Assembly: GCF_900168255.1 (NCBI RefSeq)
Contig: NZ_LT799838.1
Location: forward strand, 2,914,001-2,978,000
Length of the DNA: 64,000 nt
Direction of reading: 5' to 3'
DNA from: Psychrobacter sp. DAB_AL43B
GTDB lineage: Bacteria; Pseudomonadota; Gammaproteobacteria; Pseudomonadales; Moraxellaceae
Part shown: positions 29,728 to 38,796 of the stretch, piece after piece
Numbering within the stretch: the stretch's first letter is position 1
How the letters are laid out: the number at the start of each line of letters is the position of its first letter
The notes under the pieces: generated by a model
The model's input: only the letters and a program-made list of their open reading frames with translations
What the model was told of the DNA's origin: nothing
Database searches by the model: none
Program-made: the position numbers and the translations under genes

Positions 29728-30042
29728 CATGTGCTCCTAAATATAAGTTAAAAAGTTATTTATCAACAATATCGCTTATCTACAATATCGCTTATCAACA
29801 ACATTACTAGCAAAATATTGCTATAAGCTGCTATAAAAAGTGCACTTTTAGCGTCGCTACAAAAACTGATACATAAAAAAAGCTGAGTTAATCATAACTC
29901 AGCTTCTATATGAATAAAACAGCAAATTTATCATCGCTTAATGACTAATATTCATAAGCAACCAAACTAATGAGACAGTTAAGAGCCATCTGCATTTTTT
30001 ATTTAGCGGTTATTTAGCGGTTATTTAGCGGTTATTTAACTG
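29728..30042 (-). other. nfuA-metY intergenic region
   Basis: This 315-base stretch holds the nfuA terminator (29875-29905) and an 11-bp tandem repeat (30001-30044). The metY promoter should be here but was not identified with confidence. Confidence 0.5.
29875..29905 (-). terminator. Intrinsic terminator of nfuA
   Basis: On the minus strand AAGCTGAGTTA pairs with TAACTCAGCTT around a four-base loop and is followed by seven T residues. It lies about 140 bases after the nfuA stop. Confidence 0.85.
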
Positions 30043-30044
30043 TT
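30001..30044. repeat. 11-bp tandem repeat at the 3' end of nfuA
   Basis: ATTTAGCGGTT occurs three times in a row, followed by a near-copy ATTTAACTGTT that touches the nfuA stop codon. The repeat is otherwise in the 3' untranslated region. Confidence 0.85.
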
Positions 30045-30726
30045 ATTTATAATAAGCATTTTCAGTACGAGTATGGTCAGTCTCATCAATTACTTGAGTC
30101 AGCTCTGGTATTTGCTGTTTCAACTGTACTTCGACACCTTGGCGCAACGTCATATCAACCGCCGAACAGCCTTGGCAACCACCACCGAATTTCAATACAG
30201 CGGTCAGACCAATACCTTCTTCTTCAATCAATTCAAGCAATTGCACGTCGCCACCATGCGCGGCTAAGCTTGGATTAATCTCAGACTGCAATACATAGTT
30301 GATGCGTTCTTCAACACTGGCATCCGAACCCACTTTTGGCACTTTAGAGTTTGGCGCACGGAAGGTCAGCTGACCACCAAAACGGTCTTTATTATAATCA
30401 ATGACGGCATCCTCTAGATAAGGCACTGACGCCGCTTCAATAAAAGCAGAAAAATTATCGTAGCTAAATTTTAAATCAGCACTGTCTTCTTCGCCCGGCT
30501 GATTATAAGCCATACAACACTCAGCACGCGGTGTCCCTGGATGCTCAACAAAGATACGTACACCGATACCATCGGTATCTTGCTTAGATAGTAAATCCGC
30601 CAAATAACCTTGGGCGGCCTCAGTGATGGTGATGTTACTTTTGGTCTCAGCTTGCTCAGTATCTAACGCTGACTCGTAATCGGCAGCAGGGTCTACTTGA
30701 GTATCAGTTGAATTGTGTTCACTCAT
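30043..30726 (-). CDS. nfuA: Fe-S cluster carrier protein NfuA
   Basis: NfuA carries [4Fe-4S] clusters to target enzymes, especially under oxidative stress or iron limitation. The 227 residues comprise a degenerate A-type domain (about 35-135; [20 protein letters not shown]) and a C-terminal Nfu domain with the cluster-binding CxxC in [21 protein letters not shown] hydrophilic N-terminal extension of about 30 residues precedes them. An AGGAAG site precedes the ATG. Confidence 0.96.
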   Translation of the reverse strand: MSEHNSTDTQVDPAADYESALDTEQAETKSNITITEAAQGYLADLLSKQDTDGIGVRIFVEHPGTPRAECCMAYNQPGEEDSADLKFSYDNFSAFIEAASVPYLEDAVIDYNKDRFGGQLTFRAPNSKVPKVGSDASVEERINYVLQSEINPSLAAHGGDVQLLELIEEEGIGLTAVLKFGGGCQGCSAVDMTLRQGVEVQLKQQIPELTQVIDETDHTRTENAYYK

Positions 30727-31445
30727 AATGCTTCCTATGTGTTATGACACAAGCGTTATATTGGTCACGTCTACTGTGTCGTCAAATGTAATGTGAGGTG
30801 GAGTTATATGGAGTCGTCCATCATTTTGGCTTATCATTTTATTTGTCTGACGGTGATGGTTGTCTATTGATACTACTCATTATAGCGCACTTGGTCGACT
30901 ATTCCGACTGTGCCAGTGTGAATTAGCACTGACTCCGACAAATACTGGTTATTGACTTCTCTAATGACTGCTCTGCTACCTAACATAAAGACATTGAGAC
31001 CAAGGTAATAGTAGCTTTTAGATAGTAGCTTTTAGATAGTAACTTTTAAATAACGCCCTTTAAATAGTGCGTTTGAAATACTGCCTTTGAACGGTTAAAA
31101 CTGCTATCGAAAAGTATTGAAGAAACATAAAAAAATGTCAGAAAATAAGCCTCTATATCTTTTTGCTCTTCATTCTATATAAAGACCCAAAACATACTTA
31201 TCAAGTTTATAAAAAATATCTTTTATAAATGCCTTTTGTCCCTACTCGTTTGGCGTGTCAGATGCTTTAGCTTCGAAAATAGCACCGCGATGAACGCATC
31301 AGTTCAGTCTTCAGTTAAGTAAATTCAGTCATTAGCTTGATTTAATATATAATTTTATATATTATAATTAAATATAACAATTTGAAAACTGTCAAACTTA
31401 TATCTATTAGTGTACTAATTAATCTTGCTTAACAAGGAGCATCCC
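30727..31445. other. Long intergenic region nfuA / ahpD-like gene
   Basis: These 719 bases carry no convincing open frame. They hold a block of six degenerate 14-bp tandem repeats (31010-31093) and a very AT-rich tract near 31340-31380 that probably contains the promoter of the next gene. Confidence 0.5.
31010..31093. repeat. Six degenerate tandem copies of a 14-bp unit
   Basis: Successive 14-base units read AGTAGCTTTTAGAT (twice, exact), AGTAACTTTTAAAT, AACGCCCTTTAAAT, AGTGCGTTTGAAAT and ACTGCCTTTGAACG. The gradient from identical to diverged copies suggests stepwise expansion. It is non-coding. Confidence 0.8.
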
Positions 31446-31793
31446 ATGAGCAAATCATTTAAAGACATCACTAAACACGTTTCAACCAACTTAGCAAAAC
31501 TACATAAGCATATCCCTGAAACCACTAAAGCGTTCTCGCAACTTGGTGCAGCGGCAACGGCTGATGGCGTTCTGGACAAAAAAACCAAAGAGCTTATTGC
31601 CTTAGCATTGGCAGTTGGCGCGCGCTGTGATGCCTGTATCGGTTTCCATACTAAAGCCTTAGTACAGCTTGGCGCATCTGAAGAGGAGGTCGCTGAAACA
31701 TTGGGCATGTGTATCTATATGGGTGGTGGTCCTTCAATGATGTATGCCGCTGAAGCTGTCGCGTCATTCAATGAGTTTAGTAAAGAAAGCTAG
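31446..31793 (+). CDS. AhpD/CMD-family alkylhydroperoxidase-like protein
   Basis: A 115-residue carboxymuconolactone decarboxylase/AhpD-fold protein. The redox motif C-x-x-C-x-x-x-H is present in GARCDACIGFHTKA (about residues 57-70), which points to the peroxidase-like AhpD type rather than the decarboxylase. The rest, LDKKTKELIALALAVG and ETLGMCIYMGGGPSMMYAAE, is typical. AAGGAG lies 7 bases before the ATG. It is a single-gene unit ending in a terminator. The physiological substrate is unknown. Confidence 0.88.
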   Translation: MSKSFKDITKHVSTNLAKLHKHIPETTKAFSQLGAAATADGVLDKKTKELIALALAVGARCDACIGFHTKALVQLGASEEEVAETLGMCIYMGGGPSMMYAAEAVASFNEFSKES

Positions 31794-31813
31794 TTTTTGG
31801 TTCGATAGATATC

Positions 31814-31854
31814 AAAAAACTGCCCATGGTTGAATGACTATTGGCAGTTTTTTT
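31814..31854 (+). terminator. Intrinsic terminator of the ahpD-like gene
   Basis: AAAACTGCC pairs with GGCAGTTTT across an 18-base loop, followed by a T-run. It begins about 20 bases after the stop codon. Confidence 0.75.
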
Positions 31855-31976
31855 ATGCTTGTGATTAGGATACTTATGATAAAGCTCACATGGGAAATAA
31901 ATAAGTTATGCTATAACCTACTGAACACTTACAGCATCTTCTCATGAGAATGCGCTGACTTTAAAGAGATTCCTTT

Positions 31977-32987
31977 ATGATGACAGAAAATCTAAAATTA
32001 GTGACCACTAAGGATCATGTGCAAATCGCTATTTGGGAGATTTTCGATAGCGAAAAATACCATGATTTATCTAACCTTTCTGCTCATAAAGCACAAAACA
32101 TATTTTTAACACATGGTACATTTTCAGATAAAAAAACCTGCCTAAGAATCGCTGAATACTTGGCAACACTTGGACATCATTGTTACATTATGGAATGGCG
32201 CGGTCATGGCGCGAGCGAAATACCAAAAGATAAGTTTAATTTTGAGACCATCGCGACTTATGATTTCGACGCCACCTTTCGTTATTTGTTTGATGATTTA
32301 AAACTGGATAACTTGCACTGCGTCACCCATAGCGGCGGCGGCATTGGATTGACCATGTTTCTGATCCAAAATCCACTTTATATCGATAAAATAAATAGCA
32401 TCAGCATGTTTGCCTGCCAAGCCTATGGCGCTGCACTGAACCCTATCAGCTACGCTAGAATCCTCACAGCCAAAATTTTTACCCGACTATTTGGCTACAT
32501 CCCTGCCAAAAAGCTCAATATGGGACCAATTAACGAAAGCTACTATGCGATGAAGCAATGGTATGACTGGAATTTGAAGCAAAATTTTAACAGTAGCTTT
32601 ATCACGCAAAATGACCTGAATGAAGGCAACAATAAAGGCAATAATGAAAGCCACTGTAAAAGTGGCAATAATAAAAATATCACTCATAAAAGTACAGCCC
32701 AAAAAGTAATGGCTAATACTGAGCCTTTTGATTACCGACAGCATATGCCAAAGATTACTACCCCTATTTATGCAATCAGCGCTAAAGGAGACAAGCTCAT
32801 TTCCCCCACGCGTGGTTGTCAGTTGCTTTTCAATGACTTCAACAACCCTGCTAATGTCTTTCGTGAATATTCGCTTAGCAATGGCGATTTGGATGATTAT
32901 ACTCATAGCCGTATCATGACCAGCCGTAACGCTGCCAAAGAGATTTGGCCAACGGTTGCCGCTTGGATTGACAAGCACAGCCGCTAA
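31977..32987 (+). CDS. Alpha/beta-hydrolase of unknown substrate
   Basis: A 336-residue cytoplasmic hydrolase (no signal peptide). Features are the oxyanion region FLTHGTFSDKKTC, the MEWRGHGASE motif, a nucleophile elbow VTHSGGGIG with Ser as nucleophile, and a late ISAKGDKL with a candidate acid. An N/K-rich insertion of about 35 residues (about 205-240) interrupts the lid region and looks unstructured. It precedes nadM by about 170 bases on the same strand, but co-transcription is not established. Confidence 0.78.
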   Translation: MMTENLKLVTTKDHVQIAIWEIFDSEKYHDLSNLSAHKAQNIFLTHGTFSDKKTCLRIAEYLATLGHHCYIMEWRGHGASEIPKDKFNFETIATYDFDATFRYLFDDLKLDNLHCVTHSGGGIGLTMFLIQNPLYIDKINSISMFACQAYGAALNPISYARILTAKIFTRLFGYIPAKKLNMGPINESYYAMKQWYDWNLKQNFNSSFITQNDLNEGNNKGNNESHCKSGNNKNITHKSTAQKVMANTEPFDYRQHMPKITTPIYAISAKGDKLISPTRGCQLLFNDFNNPANVFREYSLSNGDLDDYTHSRIMTSRNAAKEIWPTVAAWIDKHSR

Positions 32988-33158
32988 CATTAGCTTCTTT
33001 CTATCAAGCTCAAAGATTCAGTGACAATTAAACCTTATAAAACATCTTTGTACTTGTCAGCAAGTTAGCTGCTGTGTCAGTATTAGCGCCATTGCACAAT
33101 TTTGAATAAATAAATAATTGATAGTAATTGATCAATGTATCGCACGGAGTTGGCGTTT

Positions 33159-34256
33159 ATGAGTAGATTATCGGAATATGACCTAATAGAAAATCCAGAA
33201 GAAAGCCAAGCAGAAAGCGCCATTGGTTTAGATGAAACAGACGCCAAACATTATCGCTATTTGGTATTTATTGGTCGTTTTCAGCCGTTCCATAGCGGCC
33301 ATAAAGCCGTTATTGACGAGGCGTTAAAGCGCGCAGATGATGTGATCATACTTATCGGCTCAGCTAATCTACCACGCAGCTTACGCAATCCGTTTTCAGT
33401 TGCTGAGCGCACAGCAATGATTAAAGGCGCTTATTCTAAAGATGAGGCCGCACGTATTCACTGCGTGGCGCTCGATGATGCGCTATATAATGACACGCGC
33501 TGGCTAAAATACGTACAGGCTGGAGTAAGATCGGTCACCGGTGACTTGCAAAGCCATATCGGTTTGATCGGGCATTCTAAAGATAACTCCTCCTATTACT
33601 TATCACTATTCCCTCACTGGGCATCCATTTCTGTTCCTAGTTATCATAATCTATCAGCAACGCCTATTCGTGAAAGCTATCTGATGGGCGCAACACCTAC
33701 TCCTGAGCGCACCCCAGAATCGACTCGAAAAATATTAAACGATTTCAAAAAAACAGCCGAATATCAGCAGCTTCATGAAGAAGCAGGCTTTATTGATAAG
33801 TATAAAAAACAATGGGAATCTGCCCCTTATCCACCGACATTCATGACTGCCGACGCCTTGGTAGTGCAGTCCGGACACATTCTTTTGGTAGAGCGGCGCA
33901 GTATGCCGGGGCGCGGTCTTTGGGCATTGCCGGGTGGCTTTCTTAACCCAAAAGAGACCCTATTTGATGCCTGTATCCGTGAGCTACGCGAGGAGACCCG
34001 CCTAAAAGTTCCTGAACCCGTATTGCGTGGCTCGCGCCACAGTCAACATACCTTTGACGATCCCTATCGCTCAGCGCGTGGTCGCACCATCACGCAAGCG
34101 TTTTATTTTCAGCTTAAAAATGATCCAAAAGGCTTACCAAAAGTTAAGGGTGGTGACGATGCCGCACAAGCTTTTTGGTTGCCGCTTGCTGAGCTTGATT
34201 CTAAGATGATGTTCGAAGATCACTATGCGATTATTATGAAGATGGTTGGACTGTAA
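33159..34256 (+). CDS. nadM: Bifunctional NMN adenylyltransferase / Nudix hydrolase
   Basis: This enzyme joins NMN and ATP to NAD+ and carries a fused Nudix domain, like Synechocystis Slr0787. The 365 residues have the nucleotidyltransferase motif GRFQPFHSGH (39-48), the second motif NLSATPIRESYL, and a C-terminal Nudix box in LPGGFLNPKETLFDACIREL plus REET. The ATG at 33159 has a GGAG site at good spacing; an ATG eight codons earlier has none. The next gene is nadV, so the two make NAD+ from nicotinamide via NMN. Confidence 0.94.
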   Translation: MSRLSEYDLIENPEESQAESAIGLDETDAKHYRYLVFIGRFQPFHSGHKAVIDEALKRADDVIILIGSANLPRSLRNPFSVAERTAMIKGAYSKDEAARIHCVALDDALYNDTRWLKYVQAGVRSVTGDLQSHIGLIGHSKDNSSYYLSLFPHWASISVPSYHNLSATPIRESYLMGATPTPERTPESTRKILNDFKKTAEYQQLHEEAGFIDKYKKQWESAPYPPTFMTADALVVQSGHILLVERRSMPGRGLWALPGGFLNPKETLFDACIRELREETRLKVPEPVLRGSRHSQHTFDDPYRSARGRTITQAFYFQLKNDPKGLPKVKGGDDAAQAFWLPLAELDSKMMFEDHYAIIMKMVGL

Positions 34257-34333
34257 GGTATTGCACAACTCAATTTTTAATCGTTAGTTTTCATTGAAAA
34301 TTATTGATCTAACTTTATCAATTTTTCCGCCCG

Positions 34334-34399
34334 AGCCGATAGACGGCAGAGGCTAATCGCCGCAGCCATTGCGGTATCTCAAAGCAGAGGAGTTCTGTG
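34334..34399 (+). promoter_or_regulatory. Structured leader of nadV with SD in a hairpin loop
   Basis: Three compact hairpins follow each other in the nadM-nadV gap: GCCG-ATAGA-CGGC (34335-34347), CCGCA-GCCAT-TGCGG (34360-34374) and CAGA-GGAGT-TCTG (34385-34397), whose loop and stem contain the AGGAG ribosome binding site of nadV. The stretch is GC-rich against its surroundings. A translation-control element is inferred; no known NAD riboswitch class was recognised. Confidence 0.45.
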
Positions 34400-35797
34400 A
34401 TGTATACTAGTAATCTTAATAATTTAATTCTCAATAGCGACAGCTATAAAACCTCACACTGGGTACAATATCCAGCTGGCAGCGAATATATGTCTAGCTA
34501 TGTCGAAGCGCGACATGGCGACTATGACGTGGTATTTTTTGGCTTACAAGCCTTTATCAAAGAATACCTTAGCACCCCAATTACCCATCAAGATATCGAT
34601 GAAGCCGAAATGGTCATTCAAGCGCATGGTTTGACCTTTAATCGTGCTGGCTGGGAACGTTTGGTCGATAAACACGGTGGTTATTTGCCATTACGTATCG
34701 AAGCCATACCTGAAGGCAGCATCGTGCCGGTGTCCAACGTGGTCTGCCAAATCATTAATACCGATCCTGAGTTTTACTGGCTACCAAGCTATATCGAAAC
34801 GGCGCTATTACGGGCGATTTGGTATCCATCAACGGTCGCTAGTGTCTCGCATTACTGCAAAGGCATCATTCGTCAAGCGCTGGAAAAATCAGCGGACAAT
34901 ACTGAATCGCTTATTTTCCGTTTACATGATTTCGGCTCACGCGGTGCGTCTAGTCAAGAGTCAGTCGCACTGGGCAGCTTGGCACATTTGGTCAATTTTG
35001 CAGGTACCGATTCGATGACTGCTTTGGTTGCTGCCAGCCGTTGGTACGGTATGGGCAATGATATGCCTGCATTCTCTATTCCAGCTGCTGAACACAGTAC
35101 GATGACTGCATGGGGACGTGATGGTGAGACCGCTGCCTTTGCCAATATGATTGAGCAATTTAGCGGTGTAGGTAAAAGTTTTTCTGTGGTTTCTGATAGC
35201 TACGACTTATGGAATGCCATTGATAATATTTGGGGTGGGAGCTTAAAAGAAGATGTGAAAAACATGGGCGGCACTTTGGTTATCAGACCAGACAGTGGTG
35301 ATCCTGCTAAAGTGGTTCGCGAAGCCTTAGAGCGTTTGGCGGTGAAATTTGGCACGACTATTAATAGTAAAGGCTACAAAGTACTGCCTGACTACGTACG
35401 CGTTATCCAAGGCGATGGTATCAGTCCGCAAAGCTTAAGTAAGATTATTGAGGTAGTAATGAAGGCAGGCTTTAGCACCGACAATGTTACCTTTGGTATG
35501 GGTGGCGGGCTACTGCAACAAGTCAACCGCGATACGATGAGCTGGGCGATGAAGGCCAGTGCCGTCTCTATCGATGGTATATGGAAAGATATTTATAAAG
35601 ACCCCGTAACCAGCCGCTCAAAACGCTCAAAAAAAGGGCGCTTAGCCTTGGTTAAAGATAGTAACGGACAGCTAAAAACCATTAAAACTGAGGATTTAGC
35701 CACTGATGTAGACAACCTATTACGTGATGTTTATATCGATGGCGAATTATTGGTTGAAGACAATTTAACCACTATTCGGGAGCGTGCAGGATGGTAG
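34400..35797 (+). CDS. nadV: Nicotinamide phosphoribosyltransferase
   Basis: NadV converts nicotinamide and PRPP to NMN, the substrate of the adjacent NadM. The 465 residues start MYTSNLNNLILNSDSYKTSH and include FRLHDFGSRGASSQESVALG, the catalytic His in PAAEHSTM, VSDSYDLWNAI, VIRPDSGDP and FGMGGGLLQQVNRDT. A GTG directly precedes the ATG; AGGAG is 7 bases before the ATG. The last seven bases overlap the start of the SGNH hydrolase gene. Confidence 0.95.
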   Translation: MYTSNLNNLILNSDSYKTSHWVQYPAGSEYMSSYVEARHGDYDVVFFGLQAFIKEYLSTPITHQDIDEAEMVIQAHGLTFNRAGWERLVDKHGGYLPLRIEAIPEGSIVPVSNVVCQIINTDPEFYWLPSYIETALLRAIWYPSTVASVSHYCKGIIRQALEKSADNTESLIFRLHDFGSRGASSQESVALGSLAHLVNFAGTDSMTALVAASRWYGMGNDMPAFSIPAAEHSTMTAWGRDGETAAFANMIEQFSGVGKSFSVVSDSYDLWNAIDNIWGGSLKEDVKNMGGTLVIRPDSGDPAKVVREALERLAVKFGTTINSKGYKVLPDYVRVIQGDGISPQSLSKIIEVVMKAGFSTDNVTFGMGGGLLQQVNRDTMSWAMKASAVSIDGIWKDIYKDPVTSRSKRSKKGRLALVKDSNGQLKTIKTEDLATDVDNLLRDVYIDGELLVEDNLTTIRERAGW

Positions 35798-36645
35798 CGA
35801 CTAAAAAAATACAGAATAAAATAACCTCTGTTGCAAAAGATGTGCTACTTGCGCCTGTGTATCTTTATCAAGGTCGCAAAATCAAGCGTGATACTGTTCG
35901 CCTCCTTGAGCCAAATGGTGAAAGGCACGGACATATTCAACTAAACAAGTCTATTGATACATCAAAAGACGACAGCAAACAAACCTTAAACCTAATGATC
36001 GTTGGTGATTCGGCGGCGGCTGGTGTTGGCAGTGAGACGCAGCAAGAGGCGCTCGCTGGCAAGCTGATGCCAATCTTGGAGCAGCAGCCCGCTATTCATA
36101 CCCAGTTTGATGCGCTGAACTGGTCTTTGCAAGCGACTACCGGACATACCAGCTTTGATATCTTGCGTAGGCTTTATGTCCTCCCCGCTCCTAGCCAGCC
36201 TATTGATGTGATGGTGCTGAGTGTCGGTGTCAATGATACAACGACGAGTGTTTCTGTGGATAAATGGCAACAGCAAATCGAAGACATTATTGCTATCGCT
36301 CAGCGTAAATTTGGCGTGCGAGAATTGATTTTTTTAAGTTTACCACCGATGGCTCAAATGCCTGCAATACCTGCCCCACTCAGTAACTTTGTGGGTGCTA
36401 AAGCGGCAATCCTTGATGAGATGTTACAGCAAGTCTGTGCTGCTCATGACCGTGTCACTTACATGGCGACTGACTTTAAGAGAATGATAGCAGAGCACTC
36501 TAATGGCACGCCAATCGATATCGCAGTGATGTTCGCCAGTGACGGTTTTCATCCAAGTAGCCTGATGTATGGCTATTGGGCACAGCAGTTAGCAGAGCTG
36601 ATTACACAGTTGCTGAACCCTTCCAGCGCTGAGTTTAATGGCTGA
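35791..36645 (+). CDS. SGNH/GDSL-family hydrolase
   Basis: A 284-residue SGNH esterase. Block I is VGDSAAAGVGSE with Ser as nucleophile, block III is SVGVNDTTT with Asn, and block V is ASDGFHPSS with catalytic Asp and His. No signal peptide is visible; the N-terminus is basic (KKIQNKI...GRKIKRD), so it may face the cytoplasm or associate with the membrane. Its ATG overlaps the nadV stop (ATGGTAG), which implies translational coupling. The substrate is unknown. Confidence 0.85.
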   Translation: MVATKKIQNKITSVAKDVLLAPVYLYQGRKIKRDTVRLLEPNGERHGHIQLNKSIDTSKDDSKQTLNLMIVGDSAAAGVGSETQQEALAGKLMPILEQQPAIHTQFDALNWSLQATTGHTSFDILRRLYVLPAPSQPIDVMVLSVGVNDTTTSVSVDKWQQQIEDIIAIAQRKFGVRELIFLSLPPMAQMPAIPAPLSNFVGAKAAILDEMLQQVCAAHDRVTYMATDFKRMIAEHSNGTPIDIAVMFASDGFHPSSLMYGYWAQQLAELITQLLNPSSAEFNG

Positions 36646-36674
36646 AAACCATCTAAAACCTATCTCAAAAAACC

Positions 36675-36706
36675 AAAAAAACCGCTGAGTTATCAGCGGT
36701 TTTTTT
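36675..36706. terminator. Bidirectional terminator, SGNH hydrolase / rpmE
   Basis: AAACCGCTGA pairs with TCAGCGGTTT around GTTA, with A-run and T-run on the two sides; it lies between convergent genes. Confidence 0.9.
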
Positions 36707-36779
36707 ATATTCTTGATACTATAACAGTGCATGCTTGAGGCAATATATCCTCAAAATAATGTCACGCAATATGTATGAC

Positions 36780-37061
36780 TTATTCTGCAGCGTCAGTATC
36801 AGCAGCTTTCTTACGGCCACCGAAAGCACCGAAACGTTTGTTAAAGCTAGCAACACGGCCTTCAGTAGAAGTCTTACGTTGCTCGCCCGTATAGAACGGA
36901 TGCGACGCACTTGAAATATCAAGTGGGTAATACGGATATTCTGACCCTTCGTATTCACGAGTGGTTTTGGTTTTAACGGTTGAACGAGTCAAGAAAAACA
37001 CGTCAGCGTTAGTATCATGGAACAAAACTTCTTGGTAATTAGGATGGATATCTTTACGCAT
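36780..37061 (-). CDS. rpmE2: 50S ribosomal protein L31 type B
   Basis: A 93-residue L31. It starts [20 protein letters not shown] and has no CxxC zinc pairs, so it is the zinc-independent (C-) type, which in many bacteria replaces the zinc form under Zur control. [20 protein letters not shown] is typical of the type. The frame is open upstream, but this ATG is the only one that fits the family and has an AGAGAG site. I see no obvious Zur box upstream. Confidence 0.95.
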   Translation of the reverse strand: MRKDIHPNYQEVLFHDTNADVFFLTRSTVKTKTTREYEGSEYPYYPLDISSASHPFYTGEQRKTSTEGRVASFNKRFGAFGGRKKAADTDAAE

Positions 37062-37554
37062 AATAATCTCTCTATGTCCGATGTATACACAAGTAGATTG
37101 ACGACATATCAGAATAATCGTCAGACTGGGCATACGTAACTGAGGCACTAAGGACATCTATCAGTCTGGCAACTGCATCACTGGCTTATTCCAGCACCCA
37201 ATACCACACTTCCGCTCTCTTAGCCTTTCCCCAGCGGGAAAATTAAAGAGGGATTTTAACGGTTTTTGGCGTTTGATGCAAGCACGTCGGGGCTAGGATA
37301 ATAATAAAACAGTGACATTACTAAATAATAACAGAATCTAAAAATATCGCTTAATTATCATCATTGATTACTTAATGACCCGTATTCGCCTAATGTTGTT
37401 AAGTTATTTTTAATAAACCTACTGACTTTCAACGATGAATACGTTATAAATGACAAGCGTCATGCTAATAAACACTACGGTGATAAGCGTGATTTATATG
37501 ATAGCTATTCATATGATAGTAACTTATAAAAAACTTCCTAAAGGACAATATAAA
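37062..37554. other. Divergent intergenic region, rpmE2 / yceI-like
   Basis: These 493 bases contain a small 6-bp hairpin TTTCCC-CAGC-GGGAAA (37226-37241) and a 9-base direct repeat ATATGATAG (37496-37504 and 37511-37519) before the YceI-like gene. Promoters for both flanking genes must lie here; none matched consensus well. Confidence 0.4.
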
Positions 37555-38178
37555 ATGGCAACCTCTTTGTTAATAAAAACAGTAAAAACTTTACTAATGA
37601 TATCCGCTCTTACGGCAGCTACTTTAGCAAGTGCGGCGCTGCCAGTTCAGTGGCAGTTAGATGACTCGCACACTCGAGTCGGATTTTCTGTCAATCATTT
37701 AGGGTTTTCGACCACCATGGGTCACTTTAATGATGTCAAAGGTGCGGTCAATTACGATATCAAAGCACCTAATAAAGCCAGTATGGACTTTAGCATTGCA
37801 ACTGATAGCATCGATACCAATTGGGATGCGCGTGATGCTCATTTAAAAAAGGATGAGTTTTTTAATGTGGCAAAATATCCAACCATGACCTTTAAATCCA
37901 CCAATGTCACGTTCAAAAACCCACAGCAAGCCAAAGTCACCGGCGACTTTACCATGCTAGGTCAAACCAAGCCGCTGACTCTAGATGTGACTTTAAACAA
38001 AATTGCCAATAGTCCGCTGACCAAAGAGCCTGTTATTGGTTTTCGCGCGACCGGTATCATTGACCGTGCTGCTTATGGCATGACGGCTTTTGCAAGTGGC
38101 ATCACAACTGAAGTACCGATTCAAATCGATGGTGAATTGGTCGAGAAAAAAGCCACTGCAAAAAATAAAGTAAAGTAA
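37555..38178 (+). CDS. Periplasmic YceI-family protein
   Basis: YceI proteins are periplasmic lipocalin-like beta-barrels that bind isoprenoid-type lipids such as polyprenyl chains. The 207-residue product has a signal peptide (MATSLLIKTVKT, hydrophobic core, cleavage near LASAA-LPV). The mature part contains WQLDDSHTRVGFSVNHLGFS, HLKKDEFFNVAKYPTMTFKS and GFRATGIIDRAAYGM. The frame opens 35 codons earlier, but AAAGGAC and the signal peptide fix this start. A terminator follows. Confidence 0.92.
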   Translation: MATSLLIKTVKTLLMISALTAATLASAALPVQWQLDDSHTRVGFSVNHLGFSTTMGHFNDVKGAVNYDIKAPNKASMDFSIATDSIDTNWDARDAHLKKDEFFNVAKYPTMTFKSTNVTFKNPQQAKVTGDFTMLGQTKPLTLDVTLNKIANSPLTKEPVIGFRATGIIDRAAYGMTAFASGITTEVPIQIDGELVEKKATAKNKVK

Positions 38179-38300
38179 CTTATAAAATAACTCAGACTGA
38201 TTACTATTAACTTTATAATCTGTTGAAAGTAAAAGCGTCATATCTAAAACTGTACTCTATTGCTATTGTTAAAAAATAATCGACTATTAAAAAAAGCATT

Positions 38301-38332
38301 AAAAAAAGCAGCCATTAAAAGGCTGCTTTTTT
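38301..38332. terminator. Bidirectional terminator, yceI-like / lipoprotein gene
   Basis: AAAAAGCAGCC pairs with GGCTGCTTTTT around a seven-base A-rich loop, flanked by A- and T-runs, between convergent genes. Confidence 0.9.
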
Positions 38333-38358
38333 GATACAAATGAAGTTATTGTTAAACT

Positions 38359-38796
38359 TTATCTGGCGGTTTTAATAATATGCCAAACACCAAGTTTATT
38401 GTCGCCATCTTTGTCGCCAACCTTAGTATCATTGGCATAGAAGTATAAAGGCTTACCATTCATTGCCCACTGATATTTGCCATCTTCGCGTTTAAAAGCG
38501 GCAAACTGTCCCGAAGCTTTTGCGTTACTAGGTGCCAAAAACGCTGGCCAAGCAACCAAGCACGCAGAGCCACATTCTGATTTATTCATTGAGTCTTTAT
38601 CAAAGGTATACAAGGTCATATGGTTGCTAGCATCGACTAACATGCCGTATTTGCTAGCGACTGGCGCGGTGTTTTTATTGGTAGCTTGCACATCATGCAT
38701 GCCAGAATCGTCATTGCCAAACATATTGTTAAAAGTCGAACAACCGCTAAGCGCTAACGTTCCTGAAAGAACAGATAAGATAAGTATATGTTTCAT
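38359..38796 (-). CDS. Small lipoprotein of the Yx(F/W)xxD secreted-repeat family
   Basis: A 145-residue lipoprotein: the signal MKHILILSVLSGTLALSGC gives a lipobox LSGC with Cys19. The mature part has the repeat motif YTFDKD (about 65-70), a conserved pair of cysteines in ECGSACLVAWP that may form a disulfide, and a second repeat GKPLYFYANDTKVGDKDGD, matching the family of secreted repeats of unknown function (COG4315-like). AAGGAAG precedes the ATG. The role is unknown. Confidence 0.85.
   Translation of the reverse strand: MKHILILSVLSGTLALSGCSTFNNMFGNDDSGMHDVQATNKNTAPVASKYGMLVDASNHMTLYTFDKDSMNKSECGSACLVAWPAFLAPSNAKASGQFAAFKREDGKYQWAMNGKPLYFYANDTKVGDKDGDNKLGVWHIIKTAR

Noticed and set aside
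29728..30042. SAM riboswitch before metY
   Set aside because: No conserved SAM-I or SAM-II features were seen in the leader; only the nfuA terminator and a tandem repeat are present.
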